From Bombilactobacillus folatiphilus (GTDB taxonomy: Bacteria > Bacillota > Bacilli > Lactobacillales > Lactobacillaceae): DNA of 64,000 nucleotides. The notes below the pieces were generated by a model. It was not told the DNA's origin. It saw nothing but the letters and a program-made list of their open reading frames with translations, and did not search any database. Every line of letters starts with the position of its first letter. Positions within the stretch are counted from its first letter, which is position 1. The translations under genes were made by a program, and so were the position numbers. The DNA is taken from positions 682,001 to 746,000 of the forward strand of contig NZ_CP093366.1 in the NCBI RefSeq assembly GCF_023380265.1, read 5' to 3'. Of the stretch, positions 44,730 to 54,925 are shown piece by piece.

Positions 44730-47700
44730 TTGACCGTACAATTACAAGTTTTAAGTAGTTATTCTTTGTTGCAAAGTACAATTCGTTTGCCACAATTGGT
44801 GCAACAAGCATCTCAAATGGGTTATAAATTTATAGCGTTAACGGATGTTAATGTGACTTATGGACTAGTCGATTTTTATAAGTTAGCGTGCAAAGCTCAG
44901 TTGCGACCATTATTGGGCATGACTTTACAAATTCCCGGAATTTTGGATTTGGAAAATGAATATCAATTGCTGGTGATAGCTAAAACGCAACAGGGATATC
45001 ATAATCTCCTCCAATTATCGACGTTGATTCAAACTCAGCAAGAGCCTTTTATTCTCAATGAGCATGCTGATCTATTCAAGGATACGGCTTTAATTATACC
45101 TGCCGGTCAAAGTGAATTGACTTCCTTATTGCAACAAGAAAAAGGACAACTAGTACCACAATTTTTACGTCAATTACAACAGTTGCCGACCCATGATTTG
45201 TATTTAGGATTAGACATGCGAAATATGACTGTCTCTCAGTTACAATTGCGTTTGCGCTTGAGTGAGTTGCAGAAAATCAAATGTGTGTTGTTAGATGATG
45301 TTCAATATTTAAACGCGAATGATGCTTTTGCACAAAAGATTTTGCATCATGTATCGACTGGTCAAAAATTAACTGATACTGATGTTCAAGGACAACATGA
45401 TTTGAGATCAGCAAGTCAAGTAGCTAAACAAGCCCAACAACTGGATTTAAAAAAAGCATTCGTTAATACACAAAAATTGGCACAAAATTGTAATGTTGAA
45501 CTAGAATTTAAGCGCACACAATTACCTCAATTTGTGACACCCAATCAAGAATCTTCGGAACAATATTTAACAAGTTTGACACAAAAAGGCTTAAAACGTT
45601 ATTTACCCAATGGGATTCCCGACCAATATCAACAACGTTTACAGCATGAATTACAGGTGATTAACCAAATGGGATATGCTGACTATTTTTTGATTGTATG
45701 GGATGTAGTCAATCAAGCGCACCACTTAAATATTTTGACTGGTCCTGGCAGAGGTTCTGCTGCTGGTTCGTTGGTTAGTTTTGTATTAGGTATTACACAA
45801 ATTGATCCATTAAAATATGATTTGCTGTTTGAACGTTTTTTGAACCCTGAACGTGTTGATATGCCAGATATTGATTTGGATATTCCAGATAATCGGCGGG
45901 GAGAATTGGTTCAATATATGCATCAAAAATATGGTGCTCAACATATGGCACAGATTATTACTTTTGGGACGTTTGCGGCGAAACAAGCTTTGCGTGATGT
46001 AGGATCGGTCATGGGGTTAAGTCAGATAGAATTGAAGCAATGGTCCAGTTCTATTCCGACTCAATTGGGGATGAAATTACAAGATGCTTATCGTCAATCA
46101 CGTCAACTTCAAACTTTAGTTCAAAAAAATCAGCATAATCGGCTTATTTTTGATACTGCTATCCAGATTGAAGGACTACCACGTCATTTTTCGACGCATG
46201 CGGCAGGAGTTGTTTTGAGTGCGTCAGATTTAACGCAAACAGTAGCATTACAGGCGGGTGGCAGTGAAAATATTTGGTTAACGCAACAGACGAAAAATAA
46301 TGTAGAGGCACTGGGATTACTGAAAATTGATTTTTTAGGTTTACGTAATTTAACCATTTTGGCACAAGCACTCAAATTAGTTCAACAGCATACGGGCACA
46401 GAACTAAAAATTACACAAATTCCGTTGGATGACCCACAAACACTCCGAATCTTTAGTCGTGGTGCTACAGATGGTATTTTTCAGTTTGAATCTCCAGGTA
46501 TTCGTGAGGTCTTAAAACAGTTAAAACCGGATAATTTTCACGACATTGTGGCTACTAATGCCCTGTATCGTCCGGGACCGATGCAAAATATTCCACATTT
46601 TATCGCACGTAAACATCATCAAGAACCAGTTGTTTACCCAGATGATTCTCTGAAAAAGATTTTGCAACCAACGTATGGAATTTTGGTGTATCAAGAACAA
46701 GTGATGCAAGTGGTCGCGCAAATGGCGGGCTTTAGTTTGGCACAAGCTGACTTGTTACGGCGTGCGATTGCCAAAAAAGATAAGCAAATCATGGATCAAC
46801 AGCGACAACAATTTATAGATAATTCTTTACAAAGAGGTCATCAATTGTCGAACTCTCAACAGGTTTTTGACTATATTGAAAAATTCGCTAATTATGGTTT
46901 TAATAAGGCACATGCGGTGGCTTATAGTCAGTTGGCATATAGTTTAGCTTATTTGAAAGTTTACTATCCACAGTCCTTTTTTACAGCGCTTTTAAATAAT
47001 CTTCGAAATGAGGCAAAGTTATCCACATATTTTCAGGATTTGAAACACCGCGGCATTAAAGTCCTCTTACCTGACATTAATTGTAGCCAGGGAATGTTTA
47101 CGATAGAGGGCGCGAACGTTCGTTTTGGCTTTAGTTTTATCAAACATTTGCGACGTGATTTAATTCAAGATATTCTCCGACAACGTCAAAGAGGACCATT
47201 TAAAAGTTTAACAAATTTTATTCAACGAATTGATGAACGCTTTCAAACAGTTGATGATATATTGCCACTTATTTATAGCGGTTGTTTTGATAATTTAACA
47301 TCGAATCGCCGACAACTAGTGGAACAACTAGATGATTTGATTCAAAGAATCAAATTTGCTAAGGGAAGTCAAAGTATATTTGATACACTAAAACCTAAGC
47401 AACAATTGATTGAAGACTTTAGTAACTTAGAGAAGTTGAAGTATGAACAAAAATATTTGAGTAGCTATATCTCAGGTCATCCTGTTGATAAATATTCATC
47501 CTTGAAATGGCTGTATCCTATTCAATCTATTAATCAGATTCAGTCACAGCAGCGGCCGCTTATTTTATATTTTGTAAAAAAAATTAGGGTTATTCGGACG
47601 AAAAAGGGTCAGCAAATGGCATTTTTGATGGGAGGAGATCAGCAAAAAGATATCTCTGTTACAGTTTTTCCAGATTTGTATCAAAAAACTAAATTGCAAG

Positions 47701-48032
47701 AAAATAGTGTTTATCTTATGCAAGTACGGACTAATCGTAATAAGCAAAATGAATTCGAGCTAGTTGCAATCACAATTCAGCCAGCACGGTCGTTAATGAC
47801 GCAAGTCCCTAAACATCAATTATTTATCCGTTTTCCACATAAAAAAAACGAATTAATGGAAAAATTAATGATATTAACGCAAAAATTTCCAGGATCAACA
47901 CCCATAATCGTATTGTTTTCAGAAAATAATGAAAAGATTTTATTAAAAAAAAATAACTGGTTAAACTACAATCAACAAAGCAAACAAAGCTTGTTGCAGT
48001 TAGTTGGTGAGGGCAATTTTGTCTATCAATAG
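44730..48032 (+). CDS. dnaE: DNA polymerase III alpha subunit DnaE
   Basis: Replicative polymerase of the DnaE type, 1,100 residues, which in Firmicutes works with PolC mainly in lagging-strand primer extension. The catalytic Asp residues are in MPDIDLDIPD near 378-387. The N-terminal PHP domain lacks the usual metal-binding His residues (SSYSLLQS and ALTDVN in place of His-rich motifs). HhH, OB-fold and C-terminal regions follow. The start is TTG at 44730, nine bases after AGGAGG; an ATG three bases earlier is out of frame and stops after ten codons. Confidence 0.94.
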   Translation: MTVQLQVLSSYSLLQSTIRLPQLVQQASQMGYKFIALTDVNVTYGLVDFYKLACKAQLRPLLGMTLQIPGILDLENEYQLLVIAKTQQGYHNLLQLSTLIQTQQEPFILNEHADLFKDTALIIPAGQSELTSLLQQEKGQLVPQFLRQLQQLPTHDLYLGLDMRNMTVSQLQLRLRLSELQKIKCVLLDDVQYLNANDAFAQKILHHVSTGQKLTDTDVQGQHDLRSASQVAKQAQQLDLKKAFVNTQKLAQNCNVELEFKRTQLPQFVTPNQESSEQYLTSLTQKGLKRYLPNGIPDQYQQRLQHELQVINQMGYADYFLIVWDVVNQAHHLNILTGPGRGSAAGSLVSFVLGITQIDPLKYDLLFERFLNPERVDMPDIDLDIPDNRRGELVQYMHQKYGAQHMAQIITFGTFAAKQALRDVGSVMGLSQIELKQWSSSIPTQLGMKLQDAYRQSRQLQTLVQKNQHNRLIFDTAIQIEGLPRHFSTHAAGVVLSASDLTQTVALQAGGSENIWLTQQTKNNVEALGLLKIDFLGLRNLTILAQALKLVQQHTGTELKITQIPLDDPQTLRIFSRGATDGIFQFESPGIREVLKQLKPDNFHDIVATNALYRPGPMQNIPHFIARKHHQEPVVYPDDSLKKILQPTYGILVYQEQVMQVVAQMAGFSLAQADLLRRAIAKKDKQIMDQQRQQFIDNSLQRGHQLSNSQQVFDYIEKFANYGFNKAHAVAYSQLAYSLAYLKVYYPQSFFTALLNNLRNEAKLSTYFQDLKHRGIKVLLPDINCSQGMFTIEGANVRFGFSFIKHLRRDLIQDILRQRQRGPFKSLTNFIQRIDERFQTVDDILPLIYSGCFDNLTSNRRQLVEQLDDLIQRIKFAKGSQSIFDTLKPKQQLIEDFSNLEKLKYEQKYLSSYISGHPVDKYSSLKWLYPIQSINQIQSQQRPLILYFVKKIRVIRTKKGQQMAFLMGGDQQKDISVTVFPDLYQKTKLQENSVYLMQVRTNRNKQNEFELVAITIQPARSLMTQVPKHQLFIRFPHKKNELMEKLMILTQKFPGSTPIIVLFSENNEKILLKKNNWLNYNQQSKQSLLQLVGEGNFVYQ

Positions 48033-48108
48033 ACTGGTTTTCTGGTAAGAGACACTGTTTTTTTTTCAAAATAATGGTATATTTTGTATGTAGTTTCATT
48101 AAGTGTGA

Positions 48109-49077
<969 letters not shown>

Positions 49078-49136
49078 TGTTTTCTGCTATCCTATATAGT
49101 TGGAGATTAATTTTACTTTTTTAAGGAGAGACATTG

Positions 49137-50906
49137 ATGAAAAGAACTAAAATTGTTAGTACCTTAGGACCTGCAAGTAATAACGTGGAAACAATTTCCA
49201 AATTAATTGAGGCCGGTGCTAATGTTTTCCGTTTCAATTTTTCGCATGGTGATCATGAAGAACATTTATCAAGAATGAACATGGTTCGTGAAGCTGAGAA
49301 AATCACAGGCAAGATTGTTGGTATTATGTTAGATACCAAAGGTGCTGAAATTCGGACTACCGTTCAAGAGGGTGGTAAGTTTGAAGCGCATAAGGGTGAC
49401 ACAATGCGCGTGTCTATGGACGCTAATTTGGTTGGTAATTCTGACAAAATTGCAGTCACTTATCCAGGCTTGTACGATGATACGCATGTTGGCGGTCACG
49501 TTTTGATTGACGATGGTTTAGTTGATTTGAAGATCACTGAAAAAGATGAAGCCAATCGTGAATTGGTAACAGTAGTACAAAACGATGGTTTAGTTGGCTC
49601 CAAAAAGGGCGTTAACGCTCCTGGTGTGGAAATTCGCTTACCAGGTATTACGGAAAAAGATACGGATGATATTAATTTTGGTTTAGATCAAAATATCAAT
49701 TACATCTCTGCTAGTTTTGTGCGTAAGGCGCAAGATGTTTTAGATATTCGTGAATTATTGGAAGCTAAACATAAGGAAAAAGTACAAATTTTCCCTAAGA
49801 TTGAATCTCAAGAAGGTATTGATAACATTGATGAAATCTTGAAAGTTTCTGATGGTTTAATGGTTGCTCGTGGTGACATGGGTGTCGAAATTCCATTTGA
49901 AAATGTTCCGTTTGTACAAAAGAATTTAATCAAGAAATGTAACGCTTTAGGAAAACCTGTGATTACAGCTACACAAATGTTGGATTCAATGCAAGAAAAC
50001 CCACGTCCAACACGTGCTGAAGTTACGGATGTTGCTAATGCTGTTTTAGACGGTACAGATGCTACAATGCTTTCTGGTGAAAGTGCTAACGGCGATTATC
50101 CAGTTGAAGCTGTATCTGCAATGGCTCGGATTGATCTTCGTACGCAAGAACATTTAAATGCTTCTAATACTTTAGCTTTACAAGCTTTTGAGGAATATAA
50201 AGGTTCGAATGCGACAGAATCTATTGGCGAATCAGTTGTACGGACTGCTCAAGAATTGGGTGTTAAGACAATTGTCACAGCAACAAATTCTGGTTATACT
50301 GCCAAAATGATTTCTAAGTATCGTCCAAGTGCTGATATTTTAGCAATTACATTTGATGAAGCTGTTCAACGTAGTTTGACTGTTAATTGGGGTGTTTGTC
50401 CAATTGTTACCAAACGTCCAGCGAATACTGATGAAATGTTTGATTTAGCAACGCAAAAAGTTCAAGAATTGGGCTTTGCTAAAGAAGGCGATTTGATTTT
50501 AATTGTTGCTGGTGTTCCGGTTGGTGAAAGTGGAACAACTAACTTGATGAAAATTCAATTGATTGGTTCTAACTTGGTCAAGGGTCAAGGCGTTGGTGAT
50601 GAAACAGTTATTGGTAAAGTAACCGTTGCGCACAATGCTCAAGAAGCTATTGATAAGATGAATGATCAAGATATTTTGGTTGTTGAAAATACTGATAAAG
50701 ATTACTTCCCAGCAATTGAAAAAGCTAGTGCTTTAGTTGTTGAAAATGGTGGTTTGACTTCCAATGCTGCAGTGGTTGGCATTGCGTTAAGTATTCCAGT
50801 AATTGTTGGTGCTCAAGACGCTACTAAACTAATTAAAGATGGTGAAGTTATTACGGTTGATTCTCGTCGTGGTAATGTTTATCGTGGTGCTTCTAACTCA
50901 CTTTAA
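49137..50906 (+). CDS. pyk: Pyruvate kinase
   Basis: Final glycolytic enzyme of 589 residues. It begins MKRTKIVSTLGPAS, with the barrel and B domain, the MVARGDMGVE substrate loop and an allosteric C domain. An extra C-terminal PEP-utiliser-like swivelling domain (about 480-589, with GGLTSNAA) is typical of Bacilli. The ATG at 49137 with AAGGAG eight bases upstream is preferred to a TTG one codon before. Co-transcribed with pfkA, ended by a strong hairpin. Confidence 0.96.
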   Translation: MKRTKIVSTLGPASNNVETISKLIEAGANVFRFNFSHGDHEEHLSRMNMVREAEKITGKIVGIMLDTKGAEIRTTVQEGGKFEAHKGDTMRVSMDANLVGNSDKIAVTYPGLYDDTHVGGHVLIDDGLVDLKITEKDEANRELVTVVQNDGLVGSKKGVNAPGVEIRLPGITEKDTDDINFGLDQNINYISASFVRKAQDVLDIRELLEAKHKEKVQIFPKIESQEGIDNIDEILKVSDGLMVARGDMGVEIPFENVPFVQKNLIKKCNALGKPVITATQMLDSMQENPRPTRAEVTDVANAVLDGTDATMLSGESANGDYPVEAVSAMARIDLRTQEHLNASNTLALQAFEEYKGSNATESIGESVVRTAQELGVKTIVTATNSGYTAKMISKYRPSADILAITFDEAVQRSLTVNWGVCPIVTKRPANTDEMFDLATQKVQELGFAKEGDLILIVAGVPVGESGTTNLMKIQLIGSNLVKGQGVGDETVIGKVTVAHNAQEAIDKMNDQDILVVENTDKDYFPAIEKASALVVENGGLTSNAAVVGIALSIPVIVGAQDATKLIKDGEVITVDSRRGNVYRGASNSL

Positions 50907-50929
50907 GATGAATGTGAAATCAAAGAAGG

Positions 50930-50957
50930 AAAGTAGGGCTTGCCCTACTTTTTTTGT
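50930..50957 (+). terminator. Intrinsic terminator of pfkA-pyk
   Basis: AAAGTAGGG-CTTG-CCCTACTTT with a T-run, 23 bases after pyk. Confidence 0.92.
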
Positions 50958-51019
50958 ACTTAGGGAAGTCAGCAAGTGAAGCTATTTTATGGTAAGATGT
51001 TGAATGATTAGGAGAAATT

Positions 51020-51481
51020 ATGGAGAGTTGGCTTTTTTTATTAATAATTTTAGGTGTTGCCTTTTTAAGTAAGAATAATTCGTTGCTAATTGCCACAATT
51101 GTGACTTTGATTTTGAAATTACTTCCACAAACCGGTCATTTATTGAATTTAATTCAGACAAAAGGGATTAATTGGGGCGTTACGGTGATTTCTGTAGCTA
51201 TTTTGATGCCAATTGCCACGGGGCAAGTTGGCTTTAGAGATTTATTGAATGCTTTTAAGTCTCCGGCCGGATATGTAGCGGTTATTTGTGGCATTTTGGT
51301 TGCTGTTTTGTCAGCCAAGGGTGTTCATTTGTTATCAGCATCTCCGGAAATGACTGTCGCATTAGTTTTTGGCACAATTGTTGGCGTGGTGGTTTTTAAA
51401 GGAATTGCTGCTGGACCAGTGATTGCGTCAGGTATCGCATATTGTATTTTAACTGTTTTAGCCAATATTGGAATTAAATAA
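51020..51481 (+). CDS. DUF441 family membrane protein
   Basis: Protein of 153 residues with about four or five membrane helices and little else. The pattern ([11 protein letters not shown] near the N-terminus, PIATGQVGF and [12 protein letters not shown] motifs) fits the DUF441/YtwI family, which in Bacillus also sits next to pfkA-pyk. Function unknown. AGGAG five bases before the ATG. It is followed 12 bases later by cvfB. Confidence 0.85.
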   Translation: MESWLFLLIILGVAFLSKNNSLLIATIVTLILKLLPQTGHLLNLIQTKGINWGVTVISVAILMPIATGQVGFRDLLNAFKSPAGYVAVICGILVAVLSAKGVHLLSASPEMTVALVFGTIVGVVVFKGIAAGPVIASGIAYCILTVLANIGIK

Positions 51482-51493
51482 CGAGGTGAAGAT

Positions 51494-52348
51494 TTGAATT
51501 TAGAAGAGTTATTGGGAACTGTACGAACAGGCAAAATTATTGATCAAAATACGGATTATTATTTTGTCTCAGTCGCAGGACAGACTTTACAAGTAGCAAG
51601 AGATTTGGTTTCAAATCCTAAAGAAGAGATTCAGGGTTATGTTTATGAGAATCAAGCACATAAGTTGGTATTAACTCCGAATATTCCCGCTGTTGGTGTG
51701 GAACGCTTTGGCTGGGGTGAAGTTGTACAAATCCGTGGCGATTTAGGCGTTTTCGTTAATATTGGTTTGCCTGATAAAGATTTGGTAGTATCTTTAGACG
51801 ATTTACCTGAATTAAAAAAATTATGGCCTCAAAAGGGTGATCGCCTGTTACTAGCTGTGAAAGTAGATCGTAAAAATCGGATGTGGGGACGTTTAGCGGA
51901 TGCGAATATTTTCCAGCAGCTTAGTCGTCGACCACAGCACAGTTTGCAAAATAAAGATGTTCAAGCGACAGTGTATCGCTTGAAATTGAGTGGTACATTT
52001 GTTTTGACTAATGATTATTATCTAGGTTTTATTCATCCAAGTGAACGGCAGCAAGAACCACGATTGGGTCAAGTTGTTCATGGTAGAGTGATCGGTAGTA
52101 GTTTTGATCATCTCAATTTGTCATTAAAACAGCGTGGTTATGAAGAAATTGATGATGATGCGGCGATGATTTTGGCTGTATTGAAGCATCAATCTGATTG
52201 GTCTTTGCCTTATAATGATAAAAGTGATCCTCAAGATATTAAGCGCTATTTCGGCATTAGTAAAAGTAGTTTTAAGCGAGCTCTAGGGCATTTGTTAAAG
52301 CAAAATTTGATTGAGCAAACGGCAACGGGAATTAGTTTAAAGCAATAA
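51494..52348 (+). CDS. cvfB: CvfB-like S1 RNA-binding protein
   Basis: Protein of 284 residues with several S1-type OB folds (for example GEVVQIRGDLGVFVNIGLPDKDLVVS) and a C-terminal winged-helix segment. It matches the CvfB/YitL family, named for a Staphylococcus regulator of virulence genes that binds RNA. The role in lactobacilli is not established. TTG start with GAGGTGAAG upstream. Close spacing to DUF441 and ribT suggests one transcript. Confidence 0.87.
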   Translation: MNLEELLGTVRTGKIIDQNTDYYFVSVAGQTLQVARDLVSNPKEEIQGYVYENQAHKLVLTPNIPAVGVERFGWGEVVQIRGDLGVFVNIGLPDKDLVVSLDDLPELKKLWPQKGDRLLLAVKVDRKNRMWGRLADANIFQQLSRRPQHSLQNKDVQATVYRLKLSGTFVLTNDYYLGFIHPSERQQEPRLGQVVHGRVIGSSFDHLNLSLKQRGYEEIDDDAAMILAVLKHQSDWSLPYNDKSDPQDIKRYFGISKSSFKRALGHLLKQNLIEQTATGISLKQ

Positions 52349-52363
52349 TTAATTGGGTGAATC

Positions 52364-52729
52364 ATGTTAGTTAAATATAATAATAATTATCAAAAAATTG
52401 TCATGGGTTTTTTGTCTTATATTCCAGAATTAAAAGATTTAGATCATGTTCAAATGGAGTTAGATTTATATGCTTCAGATAATGTGCATCAGCTATTTTT
52501 GTATAAATATCAAAATTCTGATTTCATTGGAATTATTGCGCTAGAAGTACAGAATTCGATTGTTATGATCCGATATATTTCTTTAATTCCTGCTGAACGT
52601 TCGCGGCAGGTTGTATTTAAAATTTTAAATGAGATTCAAGAATATTATCCAGAGCATAAGCTTATGGGGACAATTGAGCTAACACCCACTATTATGCAAT
52701 GGCACAAAAATTCGGGTGCTTCAGTGTGA
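52364..52729 (+). CDS. ribT: RibT-like GNAT-fold protein
   Basis: Protein of 121 residues, starting MLVKYNNNYQKIVMG and including LFLYKYQN and MIRYISLIP segments that fit the RibT family, a putative N-acetyltransferase that lies at the end of the riboflavin operon in Bacillus, just before scpA-scpB. Here scpA-scpB follow directly, but no riboflavin biosynthesis gene precedes it. RibT's reaction is unknown. The last four bases overlap the scpA GTG start. Confidence 0.8.
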   Translation: MLVKYNNNYQKIVMGFLSYIPELKDLDHVQMELDLYASDNVHQLFLYKYQNSDFIGIIALEVQNSIVMIRYISLIPAERSRQVVFKILNEIQEYYPEHKLMGTIELTPTIMQWHKNSGASV

Positions 52730-53457
52730 AACCATTAGAATTAATTTTAACCGATTTTCAAGGTCCGTTAGATTTATTGCTCCATTTAATTAAGCAGGCG
52801 CAGATTAATATTTATGATATTCCCATTGCCCAAATTACGGAACAATATTTAAATTATCTTCATCAAATGAAGTCGTTAGAATTAGATATTGCTGGCGAAT
52901 ATTTGGTTATGGCCTCGACATTAATGCGCATTAAAAGTCAAATGTTGTTACCACAAGATCCTATTTTTGAGGAGGATCCGGTTTTTGTGGAAGAGGAAGT
53001 GGATCCTCGAAGTGATTTAGTGGCTCAACTTTTAACTTATCAGGTTTATAAGCTTGCTGCACAAAAATTAAAGGAGTCAGCACAGCATAGACAGTGTTTA
53101 CTGGAGCGTCCTGCAACCCAAGCTCCTAAAGAGCAGCCGTTGCAAGTCAAGCCCGGAGCATATGTGGTGAATGATCTGGCGTTGTGCTTGGCGGATTTAT
53201 TAAAAAAGGTACAACAGCAGGAAAATTTAGCGCAGTTACCACAACGAGAGATTTTATCTGTAGCCCAAGCACAAGAACAAATTCTGGAATCTTTACAACA
53301 AAATTCAGAGATGACCTTTTTGCATTTACTACAACGTTCAGCCCAAGTTGAGGAAGTAGTCACCAAGTTTATGGCGATTTTGGAATTAATAAAAGACGGA
53401 GTTATTTGGGCACAGCAACGAGAATTACAACAAGATATTTTGATGAAATTGAGGTAA
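52726..53457 (+). CDS. scpA: Segregation and condensation protein A (kleisin)
   Basis: Kleisin subunit of the SMC-ScpAB condensin, 243 residues, bridging SMC heads and binding the ScpB dimer. The family start KPLELILTDFQGPLDLLLHLI and DIAGEYLVMAS segment are clear. The frame is open nine codons earlier, but GTG at 52726, overlapping the ribT stop, gives the family start. No good ribosome site precedes it, so translation is probably coupled to ribT. Confidence 0.93.
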   Translation: MKPLELILTDFQGPLDLLLHLIKQAQINIYDIPIAQITEQYLNYLHQMKSLELDIAGEYLVMASTLMRIKSQMLLPQDPIFEEDPVFVEEEVDPRSDLVAQLLTYQVYKLAAQKLKESAQHRQCLLERPATQAPKEQPLQVKPGAYVVNDLALCLADLLKKVQQQENLAQLPQREILSVAQAQEQILESLQQNSEMTFLHLLQRSAQVEEVVTKFMAILELIKDGVIWAQQRELQQDILMKLR

Positions 53458-53460
53458 ACC

Positions 53461-54015
53461 ATGCTCACGCAACAATTATTTGCTTTATTATTTGTAGCTG
53501 GAGATCAGGGACTGACTTTAGCAGATATGGCTAGTTATTTAGCTAAAGATGTGGCTAGTATTCGTCAGCAATTACAGCAATTACAGCAAAGATTACAAGA
53601 TGATGATGGTTCTGTTTTAGTGATTCAACAATTTGGTACAACTTATAAATTGTTGACAAAGTCAATCTATTACCCAATATTGTCTAAATATTGGCAATCA
53701 GAGCGAGCAACTAATCTCAGTCAAGCAGCGCTTGAGGTATTAGCAATTGTTGCTTATCAACAACCGATTACCCGTATTGAGATTGATGAATTACGTGGTG
53801 TTAAAAATAGTAGTGCTACTTTACAGACATTGATGATGCGACATCTAATTAAGACGGTTGGGCATAAAGAAGTTCCTGGGCGACCATTGATGTATAAAAC
53901 AACTGATTTCTTTTTGGATTATTTTGGTTTAAAATCTTTAGACGATTTAACGCCCTTAGCGGATTTTCAACAACAAAATTTAGATCGTCAGGGTAATATT
54001 GATCTTTTTTCATGA
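53461..54015 (+). CDS. scpB: Segregation and condensation protein B
   Basis: ScpB of 184 residues, two tandem winged-helix domains, with the conserved EVLAIVAYQQPITRIEIDELRG segment and the GRPLMYKTTDFFLDYFGL end. It forms dimers that bind ScpA and regulate SMC ATPase in chromosome segregation. It starts 3 bases after scpA. The ATG has GAGGTAAACC just upstream, inside the scpA tail. Confidence 0.95.
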   Translation: MLTQQLFALLFVAGDQGLTLADMASYLAKDVASIRQQLQQLQQRLQDDDGSVLVIQQFGTTYKLLTKSIYYPILSKYWQSERATNLSQAALEVLAIVAYQQPITRIEIDELRGVKNSSATLQTLMMRHLIKTVGHKEVPGRPLMYKTTDFFLDYFGLKSLDDLTPLADFQQQNLDRQGNIDLFS

Positions 54016-54028
54016 AAAGGAAAGTAAA

Positions 54029-54751
54029 ATGAAACAATTGGAACGATTACAAAAATTAATTGCAGAAGCTGGTGTAACTTCACGCAGGAAAGCTGAAGAA
54101 CTAATTGTTAACGGACGTGTGCAAGTTAATGGTCAAGTAGTTAAGCAATTAGGAAGTAAATTTACGACGCAAGATTTAATTGAAGTTGATGGGATTGCCA
54201 TTGAACGTAGTCCTAAGGTATATCTAATGTTTTATAAGCCACGCGGTGTTATTTCATCAGTTCATGATGAAAAGGGACGTAAAGTCGTGACGGATTATTT
54301 TAAGGATATTATTGATACACGGATTTATCCTGTGGGACGTTTGGATTATGATACGTCTGGTTTATTGTTGTTGACGAATGATGGTGATTTAACCAATCAT
54401 TTACTGCATCCGCATAATCAAGTTAATAAAGTTTATATTGCTAAAATATCGGGTGTAGTAACTTCTAGGGCTTTGGAACAATTACGTCATGGTGTCAAAG
54501 TTAATGGTCGGAAGACGGCTCCTGCAAAATCTGAAATTATGAGTGTAGATCGTAAAAAGCAAACTTCTTTAGTTAAGTTAGTGATTCATGAAGGGATGAA
54601 TCACCAAGTCAAAGAAATGTTTAAACAAGTTGGCTTTAATGTGGTAAAATTACGACGTGAGCAGGTTGGCTTTTTAACGTTAAATGGGTTAGTATCTGGC
54701 GACTGGCGCTTTTTAACTAATGATGAAGTCAAGGCTCTCAAAAAATTATAA
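54029..54751 (+). CDS. rluB: 23S rRNA pseudouridine synthase RluB
   Basis: RsuA/RluB-family enzyme of 240 residues: an N-terminal S4 RNA-binding domain (KLIAEAGVTSRRKAEELI) and a catalytic domain with the Asp in GRLDYDTSGLLLLTNDG. Its target is expected near U2605 in 23S rRNA (family knowledge). The ATG at 54029 with AAGGAAAG upstream gives the right length; an upstream in-frame start lies inside scpB. The scpA-scpB-rluB order is standard in Firmicutes. Confidence 0.93.
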   Translation: MKQLERLQKLIAEAGVTSRRKAEELIVNGRVQVNGQVVKQLGSKFTTQDLIEVDGIAIERSPKVYLMFYKPRGVISSVHDEKGRKVVTDYFKDIIDTRIYPVGRLDYDTSGLLLLTNDGDLTNHLLHPHNQVNKVYIAKISGVVTSRALEQLRHGVKVNGRKTAPAKSEIMSVDRKKQTSLVKLVIHEGMNHQVKEMFKQVGFNVVKLRREQVGFLTLNGLVSGDWRFLTNDEVKALKKL

Positions 54752-54752
54752 T

Positions 54753-54868
54753 ATCGTTTTCAAGGCAAGGTGTAATTCCTGACCGGTGGTTAAAGCCCAC
54801 AACCCAGTAATGGTGGATTTGGTGTAATTCCAGAGCCGATGGTATAGTCCAGATGATAGAAAACGAAT
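54753..54868 (+). ncRNA. FMN riboswitch (RFN element)
   Basis: The conserved FMN aptamer is recognisable: AGGCAAGGTGTAATTCCTG then ACCGGTGGTTAAAGCCCAC, then GGATTTGGTGTAATTCC, AGAGCCGATGGTATAGTCC and AGATGATAGAA. The closing P1 helix is TCGTTTT (54754-54760) with AAAACGA. It lies upstream of ribU, a riboflavin transporter, the usual target. FMN binding is expected to lower expression. Confidence 0.93.
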
Positions 54869-54892
54869 AAGTTCACATTTAGTGATCTTTTT

Positions 54893-54917
54893 TGCCTTGC
54901 AACGATTTGTTGGAGGT
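54893..54917 (+). promoter_or_regulatory. RBS-masking hairpin behind the FMN riboswitch
   Basis: CCTT(G)CAAC pairs with GTTGGAGG around GATTT, burying the ribU ribosome site. TGCCTTG here is also complementary to CAAGGCA at 54761-54767 in the aptamer 5' side, so the two pairings compete. This points to translational control. Confidence 0.6.
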
Positions 54918-54925
54918 CTTTTTTT

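Noticed and set aside
44727..44760. ATG at 44727 as the dnaE start, implying a frameshift
   Set aside because: That frame stops after ten codons, whereas the TTG at 44730 is nine bases from AGGAGG and begins the family sequence directly.
53046..53468. 140-codon open frame on the minus strand opposite scpA
   Set aside because: It lies fully antisense to a clear scpA, is unusually rich in Cys and Ser as expected for an antisense frame, and has no convincing ribosome site.
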